The translations under genes were made by a program, and so were the position numbers. From Paraburkholderia kururiensis JCM 10599 = LMG 19447 (GTDB lineage: Bacteria > Pseudomonadota > Gammaproteobacteria > Burkholderiales > Burkholderiaceae), in assembly GCF_003986935.1 (NCBI RefSeq), contig NZ_RJZE01000007.1:226183-290182 (forward strand): a stretch of DNA of 64,000 bases. Direction: 5' to 3'. This document shows, piece after piece, positions 26,132 through 35,258 of the stretch (its first letter is position 1; the number at the start of each line of letters is the position of its first letter). The notes beneath the pieces were generated by a model. It did not search any database. It was not told the origin of the DNA and was given only the letters and a program-made list of their open reading frames with translations.

Positions 26132-27871
26132 ATGAAAGCACGTTTAGCAACGGCTACGCGGCCCACGGCGCTCGCCCTGGGCGTCGCGCTGGCCGCGAGT
26201 CTCGGCCTGGCCGCCATTGCCGCCACGGCCGCGAATGCCGACGAGTATCCGGCCGTGACCTACGACCGCCTCGCGTCGGCGCAAGACGATCCCGGTTGGC
26301 TCACCTACTACCGCACCTATAACGGTCACGCGCATTCGCCGCTCAAGCAGATCGACACGTCCAACGTGAAGACGCTCAAGCAGGCGTGGACCTACAAGTT
26401 TCCCGCCGAACTGCAACAGGGCTTCGAAGCAACGCCTATCGTCAACGGCAACTATCTGTTCGTGACCACGCCGAAAGACAACGTCTACGCGTTCGACGCC
26501 ACTACCGGCAAGCAGCTCTGGAAATACGAGCCGAAGCTGGGCGCCGAGTCGTTCAAGACGGCGTGCTGCGACGTCGTGAATCGCGGCGTGGCGCTCTACG
26601 GCAAGAACGTCTACGTCGCGATGCTGAGCGGCGAAGTGGCGGCGCTGGATGCGCAGACGGGCGCGCTCGTCTGGAAGAAGTCGATGTTCGAGCCGGGTCT
26701 CGGCTACGCGTTCTCGCTTGCGCCGCTCGCCATCGACGGCGCGCTCGTGGTGGGCAGCGCCGGCGGCGAGTACGGCGCGCGCGGCTTCATCGCGGCGCTG
26801 AGCCCCGACGACGGCAAGGTGCTCTGGAAGCGCTTCACGATACCCGGCGCGAGCGAGAAGAACGGCAACACCTGGCCCGACGGCATGCAGGAACACGGCG
26901 GCGCGCCGGCCTGGCTCACGGGCACGTACGACGCCGATTCGCGCACGCTCTACTGGGGCGTGGGCAATCCGGGGCCGTGGCTCGCGGATCTGCGTCCCGG
27001 CGACAACCTCTACTCCGACTCGCTGCTCGCGCTCGACCCGAAGACCGGCGACCTCAAGTGGCACTACCAGTACACGCGCCACGACACGTGGGACTACGAC
27101 GGCGTGAACACGCCCGTGCTCGCGAAGATCAAGTACGAAGGCAAGGACTACGACGCGATCATCCACGCGGACCGCAACGGCTACTTCGATGCGATTGACC
27201 GCGGCACCGGCAAACTGATCTACGCGAAGGCATTCGTGAAGGCGACCTCGGTAACGGGCTACACGCCCGAGGGCGCGCCCATCCAGGACCAGTCGAAGTA
27301 CCCGAAGGTGGGCACGACGATCGAAACCTGCCCGAGCTTCCTGGGCGGCAAGAACTGGTGGTCGCTCTCGTACGACCCTGAGCGCCATCTCGCCATCGTG
27401 CCCGCGCTGCATGCGTGCATGACGCTCTCGGGCAAGTCGGTGAACTTCATGGAAGGGCTGCCGTATCTCGGCGAAGGCTTCGAGATCAAACCCGAACCGG
27501 GCAGCAAGGGCTTCGGCGAGTTGCAGGCCATCGACGTGAACACCGGCAAGAAGGTGTGGAGCCACTGGAGCAAGCTGCCGTGGAACGGCGGCGTGGCGAC
27601 GACGGCGAGCGGCATCGCGTTCAGCGGCGCGCTGGACGGCCACCTCTACGCGTTCGATGAAGCCACGGGCAAGGTGCTGTGGCAGAGCCCGAAACTCGCG
27701 AGCGGCATCGTCTCGCAGCCTGCGGTGTTCGAGTCGGGCGGCAAGGAGTACGTCGCGGTGCTCGCGGGCTACGGCGGTGCCAACCCGATCTGGGGCGGCC
27801 CGATGGCCAAGGCCGCGGAGAAGGTACCGCGCGGCGGCACGCTCTACGTCTTCGCGCTCGGCGGCGCGTGA
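26132..27871 (+). CDS. PQQ-dependent alcohol dehydrogenase (quinoprotein, type I)
   Basis: A 579-residue periplasmic quinoprotein with a signal peptide (MKARLATATRPTALALGVAL, cleaved near ANADE). The eight-bladed propeller shows repeated Trp-docking motifs (TGKQLWKYEPK, TGALVWKK, GKVLWQSP). The vicinal disulfide of PQQ alcohol dehydrogenases is TACCDVVNRG, and the substrate region includes GNPGPWLADLRPGDNLYSDS. No haem motif follows, so it needs a separate cytochrome c, probably the next gene. Whether calcium or a lanthanide is the cofactor was not decided here. AGGAGACAAGG precedes the ATG. Confidence 0.94.
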   Translation: MKARLATATRPTALALGVALAASLGLAAIAATAANADEYPAVTYDRLASAQDDPGWLTYYRTYNGHAHSPLKQIDTSNVKTLKQAWTYKFPAELQQGFEATPIVNGNYLFVTTPKDNVYAFDATTGKQLWKYEPKLGAESFKTACCDVVNRGVALYGKNVYVAMLSGEVAALDAQTGALVWKKSMFEPGLGYAFSLAPLAIDGALVVGSAGGEYGARGFIAALSPDDGKVLWKRFTIPGASEKNGNTWPDGMQEHGGAPAWLTGTYDADSRTLYWGVGNPGPWLADLRPGDNLYSDSLLALDPKTGDLKWHYQYTRHDTWDYDGVNTPVLAKIKYEGKDYDAIIHADRNGYFDAIDRGTGKLIYAKAFVKATSVTGYTPEGAPIQDQSKYPKVGTTIETCPSFLGGKNWWSLSYDPERHLAIVPALHACMTLSGKSVNFMEGLPYLGEGFEIKPEPGSKGFGELQAIDVNTGKKVWSHWSKLPWNGGVATTASGIAFSGALDGHLYAFDEATGKVLWQSPKLASGIVSQPAVFESGGKEYVAVLAGYGGANPIWGGPMAKAAEKVPRGGTLYVFALGGA

Positions 27872-27951
27872 TCTAACCCGGCGCAGCGCGACGCGGCGGC
27901 TTTCGTCCGCCGTGCGCGCGGCTGCGCCGGTGCTTACCGGAAAGTACTCTC

Positions 27952-29250
27952 ATGAATACCCGACTTCATTGCCTGGCTTCGCTGGCTTTCACGAGTGCGC
28001 TGCTCGCAGGCACCGCACTTTCGTCTGCCGATGCCTTCGCCGGCGTGCGCGTCTGCACGTTTCCCGGCAGCCCCTCGGCGCCGCTCGATCGCGCCGTCGC
28101 ACGCGAAGCCTTCAAGGCCGCACACATCGAGGCCACCGTGCTCGAAGGCGCATTCGGCGCAAGCGACGACGACGGCGTCTCGCTCAAGGAACTCAACGCG
28201 GCGCTTGCGCGGCACTGCGACGTGATTGCGGGCTTCCCGCGCTCCACGGCGGCGGACGCTTCCGACAGCAAGCTCAAGTTCTCGCGCGGCTATCTGCGCT
28301 CGGGCTACGTGAGCGTGACCACCGACGCCGCGGCTGCGTCCGCGAACACCGCAAACGTGATTGCCGCCACCTATGCGAGCCCGGGGCAACTCATCGCGGT
28401 CCAGCAGAAGGGCGCGCGGCTCGTGCTCGAAAACACCTCGGAGTCCACCGTCGATGCGGTCGTGGCGGGTCACGCCGGACGCGCCATCGTCTGGTATCCG
28501 GCGCTCGTGGCGTATCGGCTTGCGCATCCGCAGCAGCGGCTCGCGGTGGCGGGCACGTCGTCGCCGTACGCGGACTGGCATCTCGTGTTCGCGTTCGGCG
28601 CGAAGAGCGCCGCGTTGCAGCCGCGCGTGGATGCGGCGCTGGCGGCGATGTCCGCGGATGGGCGGCTTGCGGCCATGACGCAGCAATGGGCGCTGCCGAA
28701 GACGGCTGTGGCGGCAACCTCTGTTGGCGAGTTGGCCACGTCCCATACGCAGGCCGATGCGTTCGCCTACCGCGACGGTCCGGCACCGACGCATGGGCCG
28801 AACGCCTACGGCGCCGCGTTGCTGTCTGCGGGGCTGTCGTCTTCCGCGCAGGGTGGCGGTTTCATCAAGGTGGATGCGAGCACGGCCAGTGCGCCTTCGT
28901 TCGTCAGCGCGCAGGTCGCGCACGGCAAGAAGCTTTATGCAGGGGCGTGCGCGAAGTGCCACGGCGCGAATCTTGAAGGCCTCAACGCGCCTGCGTTGAA
29001 GGGCCCCGCGTTTGCGCCCGCGTCGGGCTCGCATCTCACCATTGGCGGCGTGTTCACCTACATGTTCACCAACATGCCCGCCGACAACCCCGGCAAGCTG
29101 AAGCCCCAGGACTACGCGGACCTCATGGCGTACCTGCTGAACTCGAACGGCTACGCAGCCGGCGCGACGAAGCTCACGGCGGACGCCGCGAAGGCGTCGG
29201 CGACGCCGCTCAACGCGGGGTCGGCTGTCACGGTGGGGGCGTCGCAGTAA
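27952..29250 (+). CDS. Solute-binding-like domain fused to cytochrome c
   Basis: A 432-residue exported protein. After a signal peptide (cleaved near AFAG) comes a domain of about 240 residues. Features such as VRVCTFPGSPSAPLDRAV, HCDVIAGFPRS and FSRGYLRSGYVSV resemble the periplasmic binding proteins (MoxJ/XoxJ-like) found with quinoprotein dehydrogenases. A linker follows, then a cytochrome c domain with one haem site, CAKCHGANLEG, and a distal methionine in YMFTNMPADNPGKL. It lies 80 bases after the alcohol dehydrogenase and is its likely electron acceptor and maturation partner. Confidence 0.82.
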   Translation: MNTRLHCLASLAFTSALLAGTALSSADAFAGVRVCTFPGSPSAPLDRAVAREAFKAAHIEATVLEGAFGASDDDGVSLKELNAALARHCDVIAGFPRSTAADASDSKLKFSRGYLRSGYVSVTTDAAAASANTANVIAATYASPGQLIAVQQKGARLVLENTSESTVDAVVAGHAGRAIVWYPALVAYRLAHPQQRLAVAGTSSPYADWHLVFAFGAKSAALQPRVDAALAAMSADGRLAAMTQQWALPKTAVAATSVGELATSHTQADAFAYRDGPAPTHGPNAYGAALLSAGLSSSAQGGGFIKVDASTASAPSFVSAQVAHGKKLYAGACAKCHGANLEGLNAPALKGPAFAPASGSHLTIGGVFTYMFTNMPADNPGKLKPQDYADLMAYLLNSNGYAAGATKLTADAAKASATPLNAGSAVTVGASQ

Positions 29251-29279
29251 GACGTACCAACGCAGTGCGCTTCGAAGGT

Positions 29280-29310
29280 GCCGCCGGCGAATCATGCCGG
29301 CGGCGCTTTT
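29280..29310 (+). terminator. Rho-independent terminator after the quinoprotein operon
   Basis: GCCGCCGGC and GCCGGCGGC form a 9-bp stem with a 7-base loop, followed by GCTTTT. It ends the alcohol dehydrogenase and cytochrome operon. From here to 29696 no further gene is recognised. Confidence 0.8.
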
Positions 29311-29696
29311 AGCGTTTGCGCGAGGTGTCATGCCCGTATGGGGAGCTTGCGTTGTATCTAAAAAATAGGGGCGCTTCTATTCGTTGATCTAGGTCGAGAA
29401 CATGCGATTCAGGAGGGTAGCGCTTCGCCGCGTGCCTTCAGTAGCCGCAAGGCGAGTCGATAAGCAGAGAGTCAGCGTGTCGTCTCCTATGTATCCGCAC
29501 GGTTGCACACTCAAGGTCGGGGAACGTGACGGGGCAGCCCGATATGTCGGGAACACGCCTGACGCCGAGTCGTAGATGGTCGGCTTTTCTCTGCTACAGC
29601 GAGAGGCATTCAGCCCGTCTGCTTTTACAACGAACCACCACGCCATCAGTCAGGATCACTGAAGGTAACGAGTGGTCAATCTTTCCGGTATGGGTT

Positions 29697-31247
29697 ATGA
29701 AAAGCTTCGTTCGAACCGGTCTCGTCGCCCGGCTCTATGCCATCTCGGCTGCGTTGATCGTCTTCCTGGCGGCCGTTGCAGTCGTCTTCTGGGTCCAGTT
29801 GGCCCACGTTCAGGAACTCGCCAAAAACGCCGGTGAGATCCGCGTGCATCAACTCGAGTACATCGCCAGCACGGAGCTGAGTGTCACGCAGGTCATGCTC
29901 GACCTGCGCCAGGCCATGCTCGTGACTTCGAAGGAGGGCGTCGACAGCGCCCGCCAGGACATCGTCGCGATGCGGCAGCAAATCAGCCGCAATGACGATG
30001 CCTTTCTCGCCAATATCTCCAACCCCGCAGCAAAGCAGTCGTTTCGCGATGTCTGGCTTCGAATGCAGGCCGATACCTGGCCGCAGCAGGAAGCGAATCT
30101 GCAACTCGTGGCAGACGGACATCGCGACGAGGCGTTCGCGATGTTGACCGCGCAGACCATTCCCACCTTTTCTCACATGCAGAAATGGCTGGCCGAAGAA
30201 CGGGCAAGGCAGCAGGAACAACTGGGACGCGAGGTGGCCGACATTGGCGTGTCTGCACGTTCCATACGCTTTGTCATGGTGGCGCTCGTGGGCGTGATTG
30301 CCGTTTGCCTCGTCGTCTTTTCGTCGTATATCGCGGGACGTCTCAGGAACCGCATTGCAGCGTCGCGGCAGGTTGCCGAAAGAGTGCGCGACGGCGATTT
30401 CACGGTACCCGTCGTCGATTCGTCGAACGATGAATTCTCGCCGCTCCTCGGGGCGCTGGACGCCATGCAGCGTTCGCTGACGAACGTGGTCAGCAGCGTG
30501 CGCCGCGACGCTCAAAGCGTTGCGGTGGCGAGCGCCGAAATATCGAGCGGTAACGTCGATCTGTCGTCGCGCACCGAGGAACAGGCGGCCTCACTTGAAG
30601 AGACGGCGGCAAGCATCGTCCAGTTGTCGGAAACGGTACAAACGAACGCCGATCACGCCATGCGAGCCAACGATCTCGCCACCGATGCGACAGCCGTGGT
30701 CGAAAGCGGCGGTCAGACCGTCAAGGTGATGGTCGACACGATCGCAAAAATCAGCAGCAGCTCGGGCGAGATTGCGCAGATCACCGACGTGATCGAAGGC
30801 ATTGCGTTCCAGACCAATATTCTTGCGTTGAACGCGGCGGTGGAAGCCGCGAGAGCGGGTGAACAGGGCCGTGGTTTCGCCGTTGTTGCAAGCGAAGTCA
30901 GAGCGCTCGCGCAACGGTCGGCAACGGCGGCGAGAGAGATCAAGACCCTGATCGATGGGTCGGTCGGATTGATTGGGGAAGGCAGCAATCATGCATCGAG
31001 CGTGGGCTCGACGATGACCCAGATCCATAAGGCGATCACACAGGTGTCGACTATCGTCGGCGATATCGCGGCTGCTTCACGGCAACAGAGTCTGAGCTTC
31101 GAACAGATCAGCAAGGCAGTCCAGCAGATGGATGAGGTCACGCAGCAAAATGCGGCGCTCGTCGAGGAGGCGGCCGCTGCTGCGCAATCGCTCGAGGACC
31201 AGTCCGCCCGATTGCGTGACGCGGTGTCAGTGTTTCGCGTGGCGTAG
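29697..31247 (+). CDS. Methyl-accepting chemotaxis protein
   Basis: A 516-residue chemoreceptor. The start at 29697 opens [20 protein letters not shown], the first membrane helix. A four-helix-bundle periplasmic domain (4HB_MCP-like) of about 140 residues follows, then a second helix ([20 protein letters not shown]), a HAMP domain and the signalling hairpin with [31 protein letters not shown]. There is no C-terminal NWETF-type tether. Its position after the alcohol-oxidation operon suggests it may sense an alcohol or related compound, which is inferred. Confidence 0.92.
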   Translation: MKSFVRTGLVARLYAISAALIVFLAAVAVVFWVQLAHVQELAKNAGEIRVHQLEYIASTELSVTQVMLDLRQAMLVTSKEGVDSARQDIVAMRQQISRNDDAFLANISNPAAKQSFRDVWLRMQADTWPQQEANLQLVADGHRDEAFAMLTAQTIPTFSHMQKWLAEERARQQEQLGREVADIGVSARSIRFVMVALVGVIAVCLVVFSSYIAGRLRNRIAASRQVAERVRDGDFTVPVVDSSNDEFSPLLGALDAMQRSLTNVVSSVRRDAQSVAVASAEISSGNVDLSSRTEEQAASLEETAASIVQLSETVQTNADHAMRANDLATDATAVVESGGQTVKVMVDTIAKISSSSGEIAQITDVIEGIAFQTNILALNAAVEAARAGEQGRGFAVVASEVRALAQRSATAAREIKTLIDGSVGLIGEGSNHASSVGSTMTQIHKAITQVSTIVGDIAAASRQQSLSFEQISKAVQQMDEVTQQNAALVEEAAAAAQSLEDQSARLRDAVSVFRVA

Positions 31248-31455
31248 CGCGATCGAACCGCCGCGGAGCAACAGTCGGTTGAGCAGGCGGCGGGTCGCGT
31301 TCGGCGTTCATCCTGCAGCGCTGCTTCACGTTGTCTCCGGCCCAACCGCAAGGTAGGTCCGTTGGCGGCCGCGCGGCAAGCTCCGTGTGTTTAGGGGGGA
31401 AGCCGCGCGGTCGCATTTTTTTGCGTGCTGCCTGCGCAAGACGCGCGACAACGAA

Positions 31456-31492
31456 AATGCCGCACGTTTGCCCCGGCAAAACGTGCGGCATT
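31456..31492. terminator. Bidirectional terminator between chemoreceptor and pqqE
   Basis: AATGCCGCACGTTT (31456-31469) and AAACGTGCGGCATT (31479-31492) pair perfectly over 14 bp with a 9-base loop. The minus strand continues with TTTTC. On the plus strand a second GTGCGGCATTTTTC follows. It separates the convergent MCP gene and pqq operon. The rest of the 31248-31563 gap holds nothing recognised. Confidence 0.85.
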
Positions 31493-31563
31493 CCGTGCGG
31501 CATTTTTCTATCGGCCTGTGTTGAGTGCTTCGGTCCGGCCAGAACTGAACCGTACTCAGGGCC

Positions 31564-32760
31564 TCACCCCGCCTTAAATGAATTCTCGCTGCTGCGAAAC
31601 ACGAGCGGCTGCACCGCCGTGTCATGCGCCTGCGCGTGCTGCCGCGCGATCTTCACCGCCTGCTCCACCACGCCGTGATGCGCGGATTTCGAGCAGACCG
31701 GATCGGCGTCAGCGGCGTCGCCTGCGAGCTGATACGCCTGGCAGCGGCAACCGCCGTGATCCGTGTGGCGCTCGTCGCAGTCGCGGCACGGTTCCTTCAT
31801 CCAGTGCTCGCCGCGATACGCGTTGAATGCGGTGCTTTCGTACCAGATGTCTTTGATCGACGTATCGCGCACGTTCGGAAACGTGAGTCCCGGCAGCGAC
31901 CGCGCGGCGTGACACGGCAGCGCCGTGCCGTCGGGCGATACGGCGAGAAACACCGAGCCCCAGCCGTTCATGCATGCCTTGGGGCGCACCTCGAAGTAGT
32001 CGGGCACCACGAACAGGATTCGGCAGCGCTCGCCCACGCGCGCACGGTAAGCGTTGACCACGTCTTCCGCTTCGCGCAGCTGTTCGGCGGTGGGCATGAG
32101 TTGCGTGCGGTTCAGGAGCGCCCAGCCGTAGTACTGCGTGTTCGCGAGTTCGAGATACTCGGCGCCCATGTCGAGCGCCATCTCGATGATCTGCGCCACG
32201 TGCGGCAGGTTGTAGCGATGCAGCACGCAGTTGAGCACCATCGGGTAGCCGTGCGACTTGATGAGCCGCGCCACGCGCTGCTTGAGTTCGAACGTGCGCG
32301 TGCTGGTGAGGAAGTCGTTGAGTTCGCGCGTGGAGTCCTGAAACGAGAGCTGGATGTGATCGAGGCCCGCGTCCTTGAGCTTGCCGATGCGCGCTTCGGT
32401 CAGGCCGATGCCCGACGTGATGAGGTTCGTGTAGAAGCCGAGTCCGCGCGCGTAGCCCACCAGTTCTTCGAGGTCGTCGCGCAGCAGCGGCTCGCCGCCC
32501 GAGAAGCCGATCTGCGCGGCACCCAGCGCGCGTGCCTCGCGGATGACGTTGCGCCAGCTCTGCGTGTCGAGCTCGGCCTCGTGGCGCGCGAAGTCCACGG
32601 GGTTGTAGCAGAACGCGCAATGCAGCGGACAGCGCCACGTCAGTTCGGCGAGCAGCCAGAGCGGCGGCGCAGCGGCTTCGCGCGGCGCGGGCGCCGCCCC
32701 GCCATGAGCGTGATCGAACGTCACAGGTGCGGGTGCTGAGGCTTGCATCTCGTCGTTCAT
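31564..32760 (-). CDS. pqqE: PQQ biosynthesis radical SAM protein PqqE
   Basis: A 398-residue radical SAM enzyme that cross-links the Glu and Tyr of PqqA, the first step of PQQ synthesis. The cluster motif is RCPLHCAFCYNP near residue 35, then SGGEPLLRDD. The C-terminal SPASM region supplies cysteines in KACMNGWG, LPCHAARS, CRDCDERH and GGCRCQAY. ATG 32760 lies 4 bases after the pqqD stop codon. PqqD delivers PqqA to it. It is the last gene of pqqABCDE. Confidence 0.96.
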   Translation of the reverse strand: MNDEMQASAPAPVTFDHAHGGAAPAPREAAAPPLWLLAELTWRCPLHCAFCYNPVDFARHEAELDTQSWRNVIREARALGAAQIGFSGGEPLLRDDLEELVGYARGLGFYTNLITSGIGLTEARIGKLKDAGLDHIQLSFQDSTRELNDFLTSTRTFELKQRVARLIKSHGYPMVLNCVLHRYNLPHVAQIIEMALDMGAEYLELANTQYYGWALLNRTQLMPTAEQLREAEDVVNAYRARVGERCRILFVVPDYFEVRPKACMNGWGSVFLAVSPDGTALPCHAARSLPGLTFPNVRDTSIKDIWYESTAFNAYRGEHWMKEPCRDCDERHTDHGGCRCQAYQLAGDAADADPVCSKSAHHGVVEQAVKIARQHAQAHDTAVQPLVFRSSENSFKAG

Positions 32761-32764
32761 GCGT

Positions 32765-33046
32765 TCAATCCACCCAGCCGCGTTGCCGTGCGTGCCAGAG
32801 GAAGCGATGCACGTCCGGCGCGAGGTCGGAGGCACTGAAGAGCTCTTCGAGTTCGCCGATGATGTCGTCGAGTTCGCGCGTGCCGTCGCAGCGCGCAAGA
32901 ATGGCGCCGGCGCTCGGATTGAGCTTCACCATGCCTTCGGGGTAGAGCAGCACGTAGCCGTTCTGCGCGGGCTCCCATTGCAGCCGGAACATGCGGCGCA
33001 GACACGGCCGCGGGTTCACGCCGAGATCGGAATCGACGGTGTTCAT
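32765..33046 (-). CDS. pqqD: PqqA-binding chaperone PqqD
   Basis: A 93-residue peptide chaperone that presents PqqA to PqqE. Family features are [30 protein letters not shown] and the C-terminal helix [15 protein letters not shown]. Its ATG overlaps the pqqC stop codon (ATGA), so expression is coupled. Confidence 0.95.
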   Translation of the reverse strand: MNTVDSDLGVNPRPCLRRMFRLQWEPAQNGYVLLYPEGMVKLNPSAGAILARCDGTRELDDIIGELEELFSASDLAPDVHRFLWHARQRGWVD

Positions 33047-33792
33047 ACGGGGTACGCCTTTTCGATGGCATCGAGCATCGACCACAGAATGTCGAGCTTG
33101 AACTGGAGAATTTCCATGGCGCGCTGCTGGGCTTTCGGCGTCGTGAAATACGCGAGCGTGACGGCGAGGCCATGTTGCACGTCGCGCTGCGCGAGCGGAA
33201 TGCGGCTGCGGAAATACTGCAGGCCGTCCTGTTCGATCCACGGGTAGAGCGTGGGCCAGCCCGCGAGCCGGTCGCGGTGAATCTGCGGCGCGAACATTTC
33301 CGTGAGCGACGAGCACACGGCTTCCTGCCACGGCGCGCGACGCGCGAAATTCACGTAGGCGTCCACGGCGAAACGCACGCCGGGCAGCACATGCTCGAGC
33401 GACCAGAGTTCGTCGCGATTGATACCCACGGCGTCGCCCAGCCGCGCCCACGCTTCGATGCCGCCTGCGTGCTCGCCGTAGCCGTCGTGGTCGTGCAGCC
33501 GCTCGATCCAGAGCCGGCGCGTTTCGCGGTCCGGACAGTTCGAGAGAATGGCTGCGTCCTTGAGCGGAATGTTGATCTGGTAGTAGAAGCGGTTCGCCAC
33601 CCAGCCGCGGATCTGCTCGGGCGAGCACCCGCCGCTGTTCATCTTCACGTTGAACGGGTGATAGATGTGATAGCGCGCACCGAGCGCGCGCAACTGCGCC
33701 TCGAATTCCTCTGCGGGCCACGGCGCATCGTATGGCGTGGCGGTGGACGTCGACGCGGAGGCTGGCGAAAAAGCGGGCAAGGCTGCGTTCAT
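33043..33792 (-). CDS. pqqC: Pyrroloquinoline-quinone synthase PqqC
   Basis: A 249-residue oxidase that closes the last ring and completes PQQ. Conserved stretches include [53 protein letters not shown] and [15 protein letters not shown]. The N-terminus carries an extra Ser/Ala/Thr-rich stretch (residues 6-20). Two bases separate its start from the pqqB stop. Confidence 0.96.
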   Translation of the reverse strand: MNAALPAFSPASASTSTATPYDAPWPAEEFEAQLRALGARYHIYHPFNVKMNSGGCSPEQIRGWVANRFYYQINIPLKDAAILSNCPDRETRRLWIERLHDHDGYGEHAGGIEAWARLGDAVGINRDELWSLEHVLPGVRFAVDAYVNFARRAPWQEAVCSSLTEMFAPQIHRDRLAGWPTLYPWIEQDGLQYFRSRIPLAQRDVQHGLAVTLAYFTTPKAQQRAMEILQFKLDILWSMLDAIEKAYPV

Positions 33793-33794
33793 GA

Positions 33795-34718
33795 TCAAAC
33801 CTCGAATTGCATGCCGTCGCGCGCCACTTCGATGCCGCGCGCACGGATCGCCGCGTACTCGGCCGAATGCGGGTCGAGTATGGGGTTGGTGTTGTTGATG
33901 TGGATGAGCACCTTGCGCGTGGCGCGCGGCAGTCCGTCGAGCAGTTGCACCATGCCCGGTTCGCCCTTGTAGCCGCACTGCGCGAGATGGCCCATGTCGA
34001 TGGCGAGCTTGTCGGCGAGACCCAGGTCGATCATTTCGGTCTGCGACCAGAACGTGCCGTCCACGAGTACGAGCTGCGCCGAGTTCATGGCTGCCAGCAC
34101 CGCAGGCGATGCGCCTGCGAGACCCGGCGCGTAGAACACCCGCGCACCGTTGGCCACGTTCTCGATCACGAGCGCAATGTTGTCGCCGGGCACGCCGGAC
34201 TCGCGTCGCGGCGAGTAGGGCGGCGCCTTGCTTTGCACGGCGATGGCCGTGAAGCGCAGCCCGCCCGCGTGGGCAATCTCGAACGGTTCGTCGAGCACGA
34301 TGTCGTGACGGTCCACGCCGCAGTAGTGCGCGAGGAGCGGCACGAGCGGCAGGCCTGTGGAAAGGTCGTCGAAGACGGGCGGCGTCGCGTAGAGCGGCAG
34401 CGGCGTCGTGCGTTCGCGCAGCATCAGAAGGCCCGTGACGTGATCGATCTGTGCGTCGATCAGCATCACGGCCACGATGCCGGTGTCCCGCACCGACCGT
34501 GCAGGCTGCAACTCGGGATGCGAGCGCAACTGCGCGAGCAGGTCGGGCGAGGCGTTGATCAGAACCCAGTCCGTACCGTTGCCGCTCACGGCGATCGAGG
34601 ACTGCGTGCGCGGCTGGATGTCGCCGGTATAGCTGCGGGCGTGAGTGCAATTGGCGCAGTTACAGTTCCACTGCGGCAGGCCGCCGCCCGCGCCCGAACC
34701 CAGAATCCTGATCTTCAT
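33795..34718 (-). CDS. pqqB: PQQ biosynthesis protein PqqB
   Basis: A 307-residue metallo-beta-lactamase-fold protein that hydroxylates a tyrosine-derived intermediate in PQQ synthesis. The N-terminus [20 protein letters not shown] is diagnostic and continues into the structural-zinc CNCANC motif. [14 protein letters not shown] is the metal-site remnant typical of PqqB. It is preceded by pqqA and followed by pqqC with 2 bases between. Confidence 0.96.
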   Translation of the reverse strand: MKIRILGSGAGGGLPQWNCNCANCTHARSYTGDIQPRTQSSIAVSGNGTDWVLINASPDLLAQLRSHPELQPARSVRDTGIVAVMLIDAQIDHVTGLLMLRERTTPLPLYATPPVFDDLSTGLPLVPLLAHYCGVDRHDIVLDEPFEIAHAGGLRFTAIAVQSKAPPYSPRRESGVPGDNIALVIENVANGARVFYAPGLAGASPAVLAAMNSAQLVLVDGTFWSQTEMIDLGLADKLAIDMGHLAQCGYKGEPGMVQLLDGLPRATRKVLIHINNTNPILDPHSAEYAAIRARGIEVARDGMQFEV

Positions 34719-34792
34719 GATGTTGCGTGGCGGGCGCCGTCAACGCATGCGTGGCCCTTCGGCCCGCATGCGCGCGGCGCGTCGCGTTCCGT

Positions 34793-34867
34793 TTAGCGGT
34801 TGGCGATGTACATCGTGATTTCGAAGCCGAAACGCAGGTCGGTATAGGCGGGGGTGGTCCATTGCAT
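34793..34867 (-). CDS. pqqA: PQQ precursor peptide PqqA
   Basis: A 24-residue precursor peptide starting [16 protein letters not shown]. The cross-linked residues are E16 and Y20 (E-ITM-Y), exactly the PqqA spacing. CAAGGAGACAGCC lies before the ATG. It is the first gene of the operon and sits 63 bases downstream of a sigma-54-like promoter. Confidence 0.95.
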   Translation of the reverse strand: MQWTTPAYTDLRFGFEITMYIANR

Positions 34868-34929
34868 GGCTGTCTCCTTGAGTTGGATGGGATGTAGACC
34901 GCAGCAATGCTGGCGGTCGGGGCTTTCAT

Positions 34930-34945
34930 TGCAAGGTCCATGCCG
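34930..34945 (-). promoter_or_regulatory. Sigma-54 promoter of the pqq operon
   Basis: On the minus strand the sequence is CGGCATGGACCTTGCA, with GG-N10-GC spacing and a perfect TTGCA -12 element. The expected start near 34919 gives a leader of about 50 bases before pqqA. Confidence 0.75.
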
Positions 34946-35166
34946 GTGGTGAGTGCGCGTTGCCGCTGCAAAAGCGAGCGGCGAACGCGGGCCGCGATGC
35001 GCGTATCGAACGCGGCATCGGGGCAGGCGGGCGGGAATCTGGCTGAATTGGGACTGAACTCGGGGCTTTTGTCTGGCCTTTCGTGTTGCCTTCGCAGTGG
35101 AGCGCATCGAGGCGGGGCGTGGGCACGCTATCGGCTCGTCATCGAGCCGCGGTGCGCCGCGCGTGC

Positions 35167-35205
35167 TGTTCCGTTGTGCCACACCGGGTGTTCCAGAACG
35201 GAACA
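35167..35205. promoter_or_regulatory. Tandem activator binding sites upstream of pqqA
   Basis: TGTTCC-N5-GCCACA (35167-35183) and the perfect palindrome TGTTCC-N5-GGAACA (35189-35205) lie 22 bp apart, two helical turns. The same stretch also contains a longer inverted pair, CTGTTCCGTT and AACGGAACAG. It is 220-260 bases upstream of the sigma-54 promoter, the usual place for an enhancer. The remainder of this 391-base gap holds nothing recognised. Confidence 0.7.
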
Positions 35206-35258
35206 GCGCGGAAGAACCGCACGGTGAAACAGCACACAAGCGAGCGCCGCCACACGCA

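Noticed and set aside
29384..29397. TTGAT-CTAG-GTCGA upstream of the chemoreceptor as an FNR-like site
   Set aside because: The second half-site is broken (GTCGA instead of GTCAA) and it lies about 300 bases from the gene.
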